This document shows, piece by piece, positions 46,110 to 56,031 of a stretch of 64,000 bases of DNA. Every line of letters starts with the position of its first letter. Within the stretch, counting starts at the first letter, position 1. The notes below the pieces were generated by a model, which saw only the letters and a list, made by a program, of their open reading frames with translations, had not been told where the DNA came from and searched no databases. The stretch lies in the NCBI GenBank assembly GCA_027922465.2, contig BQMF02000117.1:744001-808000 (forward strand), given 5' to 3'. The position numbers were made by a program, and so were the translations under genes. This stretch comes from Turritopsis dohrnii (lineage: Eukaryota; Cnidaria; Hydrozoa; Anthoathecata; Oceaniidae).

Positions 46110-46538
46110 CTGTCAATCAACATGGATGTATGAGATATTGAAAGTAACTTGCTAAATTCTACGGGGTTCGTATAAAGTTCACCCAGTAGCCAGAATCGTC
46201 AAAAAGACAATGTGGAGAAGAGCATTTTTCTTGTAATAGTATAAACAGAAATGTACTCATTCAGTGGTTTTCAACAACTTTTCCCACTGGGTCAAGAACA
46301 CAACCAATCAGAATTTTACACAAGACTATTGTTCAACATAAGACATTTTTCAAAATAAAGATTGTGTTTCAATGAAGTTCTAGAATAGATATAAAACAGT
46401 TTTCCAATAAATATAAGATCATGTCACAGATGCGAAATGTCGTAACAAAATTACACTAAAAAACATAATTTAGGAGAAAGTTGTTCACTAAAGCGTGATT
46501 TTGCGATTAGTAACAGTTCATTTGAAACAATTTATTTA

Positions 46539-49500
46539 CTATAGGAGGCTTTCTGATTGAGAATCAGCCAATTTCATACTGCCTGCATATTCAAAATTGG
46601 CAGATGAAACAATAGGAATGGTCAGTATTTGCTGTGCATTTCCAGTTGCGGTAACCATATGTTGTGAAGCTACAGAGTTATGAGTTGCAGTCAATGAAAT
46701 GATATTTTGGTCTGTAATAGGGAGCACAAAGTTATCTTGGTCAGTTTTTGTAAACACAACTTTTCCACAGTTTTCTTTTTCCAGCTCTTTGTTATCTTCG
46801 TGACCCATGGTCTCGGGAGAATGATGAGAAATATATCGAACTTGCACTTGACCGCCTGAATCTGTGAACTGTTGTTCTGTTAAAACAGCTTGCAGTTGTG
46901 AACCGTTCTTCTTCATTTCTATGTCTGTTGTTTCTTTGGTAATAAAGACTACACTATCACCATCGGAAGGAAGAACAGACGATTTATCCAATCTGTCATT
47001 TGCATCAATCTTTTTATTTTTCAGTTCAGTCAGATGTTTGGTCAAGTGACGATTGAGAGAATCCTTCAGTTTGAAAGTCGCATTGCATACTGTACACGAC
47101 AGAGATGATTTCGAGTGTTTTGACAGAACATGCTTTTTTAAGCCTGAAGGATCAGTGTATCCTTTGCCGCAATGTGTACAAACATATCGTCTGTCACCAG
47201 TATGAATTCTAATGTGCCGATTCAAATTTTCTTTCCGGTCAAATCGTTTATTGCAGACATTACAAGCAAATGGTTTTGCACCAGGATGGTTTTCGCTATA
47301 ATGACGTCGGATGGCTGCAACCATATCAAATTCATCACCACAAATATGACAAGATAATACATCTCGCCTTTTTACATTGAGAATTGCACTTCTCTTTCTT
47401 TTCGAGTTATAATTTTCATTTGTCCAATCTGTGTCTTTAGCGTCACTATCATTCTCAGCACTTACACCTACAGGAACCAAAAACTTTTTTCAGTCGATTA
47501 TTTCAAACGAACGATTAAGAAGCATCATATTGTAACCTTCTCAAATAACTTTCTTTTATACAGTTTCATATTTACACAGTTGCTAATAAACTCTTAACAT
47601 CTTAAAATCAACTGGCAAAAGAAAAATAAAGCCTGAATTCCATCTTCCTTCACCATATTACTTGAAAAGAAATTACATTATGAGTATTACCTATTCCCCA
47701 ATTAGTATCCAGATCATTGTCTTGTTCATTACCATTCTCACTATGAGTATCATTTTCGCTCATTACAATCACTGTGACATTATTATCGTTGGTTTTAGGG
47801 TCCTTTCCTTGGTTTGAATCTATCGCTTCTTTTAGATCAACACAATTCTTTGCAAACTGATGCACCTATTGGTTTCACATTCTAATCATTAATTCAGCCA
47901 TGATAATAACATTCGTGGAATAAGATGCATAAATATTTTACCTGATCAGATTTTCCAGTTTGCTGATTCCAAAATTTGGCAATAAGCTCTTGACAATCAA
48001 ATAAGTGGTCATGATAAACCCAGCTGTCTTTCCAGTGAATCTTATAACATCTTTTACCATTCTAAGTAATACCAAAGAAATGCTACAGCAGAGAAGTGGA
48101 ATTAATTTTATGTAACGGTTTTGTTCATTTATTCCTATTTATTCCTATGAATAAAATAGGACATTATGAATCGCATGTCACATTATACAGTGTTATATAG
48201 TATATACATATGTTAGTATAGCTTCTTGGTTAAGTCTTTCATTATGTATATTATGCAGAAGCAAGGTAGGGTGGTGAAAATGCGAACCTGGACTTGTCAT
48301 TTATTAGTGGGTGGTGTATAGCTCACTTGGTAAGACGGTGGATTTGTAATACAAGAGTGATAGTTGGTAGTCGTTCAAACCCCGGCACTGTAAAATGCTA
48401 ATGTGATATCTTCACTTAAAAATGATAACATATGCAGTAGAAAGCTGTATGAAATTGTGTATGATATGAATGAAGGAGTGCCAAAAATTTCATAAGACCA
48501 CAACTACCTATCAGTCTAGTATGTGCAAGTTCTCTGCCTTAAAATCTGAGGTATGCATTTCTGGTGGAGGCCCACATCAGTGAGTTCACTGCAATTCTAG
48601 CCTCAGTAAAATAAATTCAAAAAAAAAAAAAAAAATGTAAAAGATTATAATGATCATCATACATAAATAAACTCATACATTGTTACGTACCAGATATAAC
48701 AAGTATGTACTTGTGGGAACACTTTACTAATCAAGCTTTTGACATTTAAACAAGCCTCGAAATAATTTTTTGAGGACAGTTGGACAAAATGTCCGGTACA
48801 TTTTAAATCTGGTCGGACATGTCCGATAACCATTACTTTCTGACATAATAAAATTGATTAACTGTTGATAACACAAATAAATTACTTTTGCTTGAAAAAT
48901 AAAAATCAAAACAACTTAGCAACAAACAGTATGTTATTTTGATGAGAGATTAGTCTGTTATTGCTGCGGCTTTTTCTTCGATAGAACTTTTGAGTTTGCC
49001 TTAACACAATAAATAGAACTTTCGACTTCAGAATTAATCATCTCACTGACAAATAAACAAAATTCAAAAGAAAAATGGAAAAACTAAAGGTTTGACGTAT
49101 TAAAAACCTAGGAAGTCCTCATATCATCGCCAAAGAAATCATTCAAAAACGTATCATCTGCCTCTTTTTCACTCGAGCTACAATCACTTAGCGAGGCAAG
49201 TTTCCGTTTCAAACCAGTGCGTGGTGTATACTGCGATCTCTTTCATTGATTTGGCCGCCTGTCCTTTTCCTCCACCCACAATTTTATGGCATTGGATGGG
49301 TCATAATCTTCCACGATAAAAAATTGCGCAAATGAAATGAATGAATCTTTAATCGAATTGAATTTAATCCGATTGAGCACCTGGCATTTTTATTTTTTAA
49401 AACAAGAGATCAACTACTGTATGCACAAAAGGAAAGTTTCGTAACTTTTCAGAGTTTTTCACCAATCAAATATCGAAATGCTGCTATCTATATTTCCACG

Positions 49501-52405
49501 ATGTATATTATTTGGAAGAGTATTTAATATCGCGCAGTGAAAATTGGCCTTTATAGAAAAGAAGAAAAAGTTTAATAAACAACACACCTGCTATGACGTA
49601 AACGTGCAGTAGAATGAATTAAAAAAGATTACATTTTTCTAAGGTCACGTACGTGCGTTTCATTTTCATTCGAAATTGATCGATTGAAAGATTATCATTC
49701 AAGTCCTTTTCAGTGAGTCTTAAATTGATTTCCGATATAATCGCGGAAGACTAATAGAAGAAAAATTTAACATTACAGACCTAACTATTTCTTGTTGCTT
49801 TACAATAACGACGGCAGTATTTGCGAAGTAAACTATCGCATGAAAACATGTCGGACAAAAAGTCAGGCCAGAACTGATTTCAGTCGGACAATTTTGAGTC
49901 TGGGTCGGAAATGCTATTTCGAGGCTTGTTAAATGCTTCATGCAAATCAGAAGCAACAAAAAAGTACAAAACAATGCCTTGAAATCAATACATCTGTTCT
50001 CTTATTTGTTATACAATGAAAAGTTTTGTCACCGTAAACAAGGACGATTATCAGCATGCACTTCTCAGAGTTGTCTTTCAATTACTTTAGACTGCCTGAT
50101 ATTATGGCATGTATGAACGGTAGAAGAGAGCCATCAAACCAACAAAAACCAAGCTTTTATTGAATTTCCTTTTTTATTGGTTTCTTTATATTCATCTTTT
50201 CTCACACATGTTTGAGTTTGTCAATGTTGCATATATATACTAATTTCAAATATTGACAAGTAAAATTTAGTCCACAAAAACAATGTGACTGTAAAAATAT
50301 AGCACTGGCATCTCTACATTTTTATTGTTTCTTTTTTACTGGTATGTATATAGTAATCAAATCTAACTTGCCTAGATAACTTTCAATTCACTTTCAAGTT
50401 GCAAATGCTTAATGATAAACCTGGCAAATCATCTGTGATTAAACACAGAGCAGTGAAACGACAGCTGCAGGTTTGGAAAATATAATACACTTTAGCAAAA
50501 AAAGTTTGATAATGTTTCGTCGTCTCAATTCAAGACAGCCTTAAGTCTATTTTTTCCATTTTGAGATAAGTCTATATTTTTGATATTATAGGAGTATAAT
50601 AATGGGTATCTTTCTGTAGCTAAAATGACGGACTTAAGGCTGTTTTTGCATTAAGATTTCGCAAAAATCTGAAATCCTTATTTTTTCTTTGAATTGAAAA
50701 AAACACCACTTTCCCATAGGAATTTGGTGGACTTAAGGCCATTTTTCGAAAGCAGACATGCAGAAATATGGGGGCATGGTCTTATCTCAATTTTTGAAAA
50801 AAATGGACTTAAGGCTGTCTTGAATTAAATAGAAAATATAAACAACGAAATCATAGTGACTAGGACACAATCAAAAATTGTATTTTGTGTGGGACAAATA
50901 AACAACTTGCCTTGGATAAGAAAAATTGAGAAAAGGCATATTGGAAAAAAAGTTTGTTGACTTTGAGTTTTTAGGGTATTTTCAAAATCAGTCTTCTCCT
51001 TTTAAAAATGACATGCACAGAGTCTAATCTAGGCCGAAAGAGCGTCCCTTGATTGGACCCTGCTCCCTATGTTCTTTTTTTTTGAAAAATTTATTTCACT
51101 TTCCAAACTTCAAAAATCACGTATAGGGGGTCACAGGTTTAACCCACCGAAATAAAGCTCAGGTTGCCCTTTTCCTAAAAAAAGTGGATGTTCATAATGT
51201 GCCCTTTTTCCTTCTGCTGGACGCTGCCTGTCCATTCTAGATTAGATCTTGATGCGTGTGGTAAATCGCAATCGTAAAATTTCCTATGTGTGTGATTTCA
51301 ATCGCACACATCATTGTATATACCTCCCCAGTGCGATCACATGTTGTTTGAAATTTACTTGTGTGATCTGATATGTTACGTGATTGGAAAATCTTCCATT
51401 TGTGTAAATGAAATAAGTAATATCTTGCATAATAATCTTTGTTTGGACTTACACATTGGGTAGATGTTGTGGAATTACACAATGATGACAAATTGATGTG
51501 TGTGATTAAAGATACCCCTAGGACTTTCGACACGTGTGGCAGCGCGTGCGTGTGTGCGATCGCATTTGTCAAAAGGAGAAGACTGAATAATCCTCCCAAT
51601 TGAAAAACATAAATGTGACTGGTGAATACTGGCTCTATGGATTATATATCCAACTGACCAACTGACTCACATTGATTGTATAGAAATATAAGTTGTTCCG
51701 AAGTGACTGTAATACTCACAAACATTAGATTTCTTTGATTGATAATTGCACTGTATGTTATAACAGAAACACTATTGATCAAGTCATTTTCCTGTGTGAA
51801 TATATGAATATATTTATTATTAATTGTCTTTCAGGCACTTCCATTTTTGCAGATAATACACTCTCTATACAGTTCAAGGGAGCTATTTCCTTTTCGCACT
51901 CCCCACTCTCCCGTCCAGGATGTTTTAGGGTCAGGGTTATGGTTAGGGCTAGCATCTGATACATCTAGGGGGTGCGAAAAGGAAATAGCGCCCAGTTCAA
52001 GATCATGTCTCCTTATTCATTGCTGTGCGCTCCTTAAAGACAATGACAAAATATTTGCACAGCTTCACTGCAGATGTTTTGATGCTATCCATGCTACCAC
52101 ACTGCTCATTTATATTTGCTCGGGTGATTTGGTAACAATAACTTTACATTTTCGGCCTGTGGTGTGTCTATGTGAGGTTGTTGGGGGGGACGACGCGCTC
52201 TCAACAAAAAAGCAAAATTATAATATTCATAAATTTATACCTCTCCAAAACTAGCAGCAACAATATCTAACACCTCCATAAACGCTAATGCGGCTCTAGG
52301 TCGTGGAGGTACTCCCATGTCGTCAATTATTCCATTAATAAGCGTATTTTCTTCGCTTTTATTACTGAGGTTATCACTCATCTGGACCATAACTTCATCC
52401 GCCAT
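46539..52405 (-). CDS. Host C2H2 zinc-finger protein, 4 exons, 462 aa
   Basis: Minus-strand exons 52405-52241 (ATG, MADEVMVQMSDN), 48061-47942, 47865-47691 and 47467-46539 (TAG-side stop at 46539) join with perfect phase (165+120+175+929 nt). Exon 1 is helical (RPRAALAFMEVLDIVAASFGE). Exon 2 has a chromo-like strand pattern (CYKIHWKDSWVYHDHLFDCQ) ending ELIAKFW. Exon 3 is acidic and Asn-rich. Exon 4 has a KRKR signal and four C2H2 fingers: CHICGDEF..., CNVCNKRF..., CTHCGKGY..., CTVCNATF..., each ending in an HxxxH or HxxxxH pair, linked partly by TGDRRY/GAKPF linkers. A Gln/Ser/Thr-rich tail follows. It is probably a sequence-specific nuclear regulator. The first intron is 4.2 kb and filled with mobile elements. 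I do not assign an ortholog. Confidence 0.85.
48311..48636 (+). repeat. tRNA-derived SINE with poly-A tail
   Basis: The head (about 48311-48392) has an A box (tatagctcacttgg), an anticodon-like loop (tttgtaa, TGT) and a B box (gttcaaacccc). A body of about 220 bp ends in A17 at 48619-48635. It inserted in the first intron of the zinc-finger gene, antisense to it. Clear flanking duplications were not found. Confidence 0.75.
48751..49928 (-). mobile_element. hAT-related non-autonomous element with transposase C-terminus
   Basis: CAAGCCTCGAAATA at 48751-48764 is inverted at the right end (about 49915-49928). Inside both ends lie 'gtcggacaaaatgtcc'-type words. On the minus strand, about 49306-49113, a frame reads DYDPSNAIKLWVEEKDRRPNQ, TGA, then KRSQYTPRTGLKRKLASLSD and an acidic tail ending DFFGDDMRTS. 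This parallels the C-terminal layout of the hAT transposase at 3.9-6.1 kb (EFSPDEAIEKWLNDKVRR, then KRKR and an acidic tail). The element is therefore a deletion derivative of a ZNF862-like hAT. The target duplication is unclear. Confidence 0.65.
50527..50826. mobile_element. 300-bp MITE with about 45-bp inverted ends
   Basis: aattcaagacagccttaagt at 50527 is inverted at 50807-50826 (gacttaaggctgtcttgaat...), and similarity continues through 'ccattttgagataag' / 'cttatctcaatttttg'. Non-coding; in the first intron of the zinc-finger gene. Confidence 0.8.
50989..51585. mobile_element. 597-bp DNA element with CAGTCTTCTCCTTTT inverted ends
   Basis: cagtcttctcctttt at 50989 is inverted at 51571-51585. 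AAT flanks both sides (50986-50988, 51586-51588). The interior right half carries many 'tgtgtgat' and 'gcgatcgca' words. Resembles the 20999-22125 element in terminal CAGTCT, subterminal TGCGAT words and a short target duplication. Confidence 0.75.
51883..51989. repeat. Compact palindromic element
   Basis: ctatttccttttcgcac (about 51885-51901) and its exact inverse gtgcgaaaaggaaatag (about 51971-51987) enclose about 70 bp that includes 'ttagggtcagggttatggttaggg'. Confidence 0.75.
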
Positions 52406-53148
52406 CTTAAAAATTATTTTATCGTTTTGTGTTGTTTAGTACCTTTGTCCACCCCCACTGGGAAAGCGATCTGTCGCATTTTTTTTACGAATTTTCGATA
52501 GCAATCTACGGCATCCCCATGTGTGATGGCGGACGTAACGGACGTGTAGCAATCGTGGCGAAAAGAATCATTGGAGAAATCAATTGTTCGCGAAAGACGG
52601 AAAACCGATTGATACCAAACCGCTTCTACTTCATCGACCACTACACACCCATTCACCTCTGCATTCATTTTTTCAACGAAATCAAGACTTCAAAGGGAAA
52701 CAGGTTATCTCTTTGATTAAAAAAAAAAATCTCTCTGTGTGAAAGTCATTCCGTAAGGCTCGCTCATCTTATTCTTGTGAGCCGGCTTTTACACTTAACA
52801 CAATCTTTTTCTTTCTGACTCATTCGGGCTCTGCGAGAAGACCAGGACTTGTTCCTGGGGGACTCCCTGTTGAGTTGAAGTGTTCCTGCCTCCATTCAAG
52901 CCTTTTCTGTCCCCGATTCGCTTTGGAGAGAGAGCGTTTTGGGTTACCAATCGACATCAAAAATGACAACTGGATGTAGAGGTGACGACACCAAAGACAT
53001 ATCAAAACTACCGACCCTAAACTCAACACCAACAATCCTACCGAAAATTCCGTTTTTCCAGCGACGAAACGTTTACCACAGGGGAAGTCTTTTTTCCAAC
53101 TTTACCCTCAAAAGACCGAATCCCGTGGAAACCAAGAACCCTCTATTA
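52406..53148. promoter_or_regulatory. Presumed promoter region of the minus-strand zinc-finger gene
   Basis: Sequence immediately upstream of the ATG at 52405. Open frames on both strands (52429-52716 plus, 52668-52414 minus, 52939-53220 plus) have no recognised motif; the minus one could be an upstream ORF or 5' exon. No TATA box position can be asserted. Confidence 0.3.
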
Positions 53149-53364
53149 AGCCGGTTTTCCACTAGACGGAATATTCAGCGTGGTGCGGTTATTGTTTTTC
53201 TCCACGCGATCACTATTTGAACCATTTGATTGGCTGGCGGAATATTCCGCGGCGGAAAAGTTGAACTTGATCCGACTTTTCCGCGGACGCTTTCGGCGGA
53301 ATTTCTTAAAAAAACAAAAGCCGCTAGACTCAAGCGGAATATTCCGCCTAGTGGAAAACCGGCT
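53149..53364. mobile_element. 216-bp MITE, TTA target duplication
   Basis: agccggttttccactag at 53149 is inverted at 53348-53364 (ctagtggaaaaccggct). TTA occurs on both sides (53146-53148, 53365-53367). 'cggaatattcc' words lie inside both ends. Consistent with a Harbinger-type MITE. Confidence 0.8.
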
Positions 53365-53607
53365 TTACTACTACTATAAGAACTTCAGCTTGTAGCCATA
53401 TGATTTCTCCTTTTGGGCGTTGGGGTGCGAAGCGCCATCGTATATGAGGCCTCGAAAAAATCATACAACTTCTTGCTTTGTCCGGGATTCGAAAATGTTA
53501 ATTAGAAAATTATGATAGCGTATAAAATGTTCAAGCTGGTGGGACCGGAAGAGTCGTAGTTGTTCTGATGTCCGAGACATAAGAATCAACATCATGTTAA
53601 GCTTGAG

Positions 53608-53612
53608 CATGA

Positions 53613-53652
<40 letters not shown>
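53608..53652. repeat. (ATT)n microsatellite, likely 3' tail of the adjacent LINE
   Basis: About 15 ATT units. On the minus strand this is an (AAT)n tail about 180 bp past the LINE stop codon at 53835. Confidence 0.9.
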
Positions 53653-53653
<1 letters not shown>

Positions 53654-53834
53654 GTACTTTATTTTCAGTTGACAAATTTACAAATTTACTAAAAATATTA
53701 TTAAAATCTAGCTGTTCTAAAAAAGAGAACGCTAATTTAAGTCAACTGTACAACATGAAATGTGAAATAAATACATAAATATAAAATTAACAACAAGGAA
53801 ATTTAAATGAAAATTATAAAAATATAAAAGACAG

Positions 53835-54430
53835 CTATAAGAATCCTAAGTTGTGAATATATTTTTTGCACAAGCGACAAGGGCAATCTTTAGGAATCCA
53901 CTGTTTAACACTTCTTTTGAATTCCTGTAATGATTTAAGATCTTTAATTGTTTGAGGAACAGTTTCCCATAGTTTCGGACCAAGAAATCTTAAACTTTCA
54001 GACCCAAAGTTGGTTGTTCTTATTTTAGGTATTACGAACTCGGTAGTACTTCGTAAGTTATAAATTGGTGTCTGCTTAAGTTTAAACAACTCTTGCAAAA
54101 GCGTGGGTGCGGTTTTACTTCTAATTTTATATAATTCAATCATTAAAAATTGGAGGTTTCTGTGGTGTATAGTGACAGAGCTATCTTTTTTAAGTAACTC
54201 TTCAAATGATGAGTAATTGTCCTTATATATCATTCGCAAGGCGCGTTCGTGCAGCCTATTAATACGATTATTATAACCTCTACTGTGGCACATCCATACC
54301 AACGGACAATAATTAAACAAAGACTTGAAAAACGTATTCACCAATACTTTTCTTTTATCCATTTTCATTTCAGGAATCATCTTACCGATGGCATTAAGAT
54401 ATGCTATTTTCGTATAATATTCAAGAAATG
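53835..54430 (-). pseudogene. 5'-truncated LINE, C-terminal end of ORF2
   Basis: Frame open from about 54430 through the ATG at 54380 to the stop at 53835. FFKSLFNYCPLVWMCHSRG, INRLHERALRMIYKDNYSSF and LLKKDSSVTIHHRNLQFLMI are the post-RT region of Jockey/CR1-like non-LTR retrotransposons. It ends with FGSESLRFLGPKLWETVP, then W.P.DCPCRLCK.YI, the usual C-terminus. The RT catalytic domain is missing through 5' truncation. The open frame suggests a fairly recent copy. It is followed on its own strand by an (AAT)n tail. Confidence 0.8.
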
Positions 54431-54773
54431 TTAAGAAAAAGATACAACAAAAAAAACGACCAAGGATGTATTCAGTAAAGTGAAATTCATCCCATTATGC
54501 CAGCTCAAAAAGTTAGTTTTGTTGGTTTTCATTTCGACCAGAGAAACGGGACTTGGGCCTTCTTAGTGTAGCTTTTGAAAAACAAAACAGCTGGTCTCAA
54601 ATCTGAAAATTGAAAATATTGAAATTGGAGTTAGTTAGTTATGTGCTACACTAAGAGGTTGAGACATTTCATAGGGTTTGAGATACCACATTTTAATAAA
54701 CTGTTGTCGAAATTATCAGACTTAGAAGAATAATTGGAAACGTGGTTTATCTTCCCTATAACGTTGTTTTAAT

Positions 54774-55385
54774 TTAAAATAGAAAATTTTCGGCAATGGA
54801 CGATACTATTTTCATCCATTTTTTTCGGTTCTTTGCTATCGATCTCAATTCATTCAAGTCACCCATTTTGTTCAGCGTTTTCAACGGCATCAACTGTGAA
54901 TCTTTCATAAGGTTCGATATGTCTCTAGCTAGTGTTGTAATTATCGTTGTTCGAGGTCTTCCTCTGAACTGTTTACGTTTTTCTGTATTTTCGAAATAAT
55001 ACGTCATGCTTCTTTGCGCTGGGGTTTGAAGATCCATCCTTAAGACGTGTCCGAACAATTTCCATCTGGAAACAGCGATGTCGTGGCACAATGGTTTGGT
55101 ATTGGTGATTTTGTACAGACGTTTATTTGAGATCTTGTCTTCCCAACGAAAATTCCATACTTTTCTAATCTGTTGTCGATGAAAGGCATCTAGTGTGTCG
55201 GCGTCGTTTTGGGTAAGTCCCCATGTTGATGAATTATATATGAGAACTGGTTTGACTAGAGCATTGTACAGCTTCATTCGTTTTGAAGCGCTAATCTTTC
55301 TGTTTCTCACCCATAACTTATTCATCTTTTTCATGGCTGATATGGCTAAGGATTTCCTCCTTTCTATATCTTCTTGATCACCTAG
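54774..55385 (-). pseudogene. Second 5'-truncated LINE fragment (endonuclease-RT type, C-terminal)
   Basis: Minus-strand frame from about 55385 down to 54774. RRKSLAISAMKKMNKLWVRN, then KLYNALVKPVLIYNSSTWGL and DAFHRQQIRKVWNFRWEDKI, then WKLFGHVLRM and RGRPRTTII. This is the post-RT region of another non-LTR lineage, where 'FGHVLRM...RGRPR' is characteristic. The extension of this frame beyond 55385 to 55511 is antisense to the plus-strand LINE and is not part of it. The two LINEs meet head to head near 55385-55400. Confidence 0.75.
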
Positions 55386-55633
55386 AAGACTTCCTAGAAC
55401 CCTTCTTAGCCGACAAAATCCTACCGTTATCCCAACCAACGCAGAGTCGACCCGAAACTTATCCCTGCGATTTATGTGGTAAAGATTTCCAGAATAAGGG
55501 AGGAAGGACAAGGCACAGAAATCGTTGTATCAAAAATCAAGAAGCCAATCCATTGCCAACCGAAATCCTAACACCAAACCAAGTGACGTCAGAAATCTCA
55601 AACAATATAAATGACGCAATCAATAAAGAAAAC

Positions 55634-56016
55634 GAACGAGTATTGCAAGTTGAGAATGGCTCCTTTACGCCACTCGTGTTTTCGACGAATGGTGCGATGG
55701 CGAAGGAATGCATCATATTCTACAAACGATTAGCTGAAATGTATGCCGAAAAGAAAAAAATTCGAGTTAGCGACACCACAAGCTCGATTCGAACGAAGAC
55801 GTCATTTTCACTACTCCGATCAATGATCAGATGCATTCGGGGTTCCAGATCGAGAAAGGCTTGTTCGCTGGAAAATCTGGACCTAATTCATCAAACATCG
55901 ATGATTCAGGACGCTTGAACATATCATCAGATTCGTTTTACCGATCCAACTATTCCTACTCACGAAGATAAAAGTCATGTACTATATTTGTATATTATTA
56001 TAGGTAAAAAAAAAAA
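55634..56016 (+). mobile_element. 5'-truncated sibling LINE tail inserted in the LINE, 15-bp TSD
   Basis: atcaataaagaaaac occurs at 55619-55633 and again at 56017-56031. Between them lies a LINE 3' end (VENGSFTPLVFSTNGAMAKE ... LLRSMIRCIRGSRS) with TGA, short 3' UTR and A12 tail. It parallels 60550-60838 of the host LINE. The coding frame of the host LINE continues directly across the duplication (NINDAINKEN then IVHNAYERS), so this is a target-primed self-family insertion. Confidence 0.85.
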
Positions 56017-56031
56017 ATCAATAAAGAAAAC

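Noticed and set aside
46864..47357. Plus-strand 61-codon frames within the zinc-finger exon
   Set aside because: Antisense shadows of the C2H2 exon.
51918..51950. Telomere-like TTAGGG repeats
   Set aside because: Only two or three imperfect units inside a compact palindromic element; not a telomeric array.
52414..52668. 84-codon minus-strand frame just upstream of the zinc-finger gene ATG as a separate gene
   Set aside because: No motif, overlaps a plus-strand open frame, and may simply be 5' UTR; not supported as a gene.
55386..55511. N-terminal extension of the minus-strand LINE fragment
   Set aside because: It is antisense to the plus-strand zinc-finger segment of the R2-like LINE and does not match LINE sequence on the minus strand.
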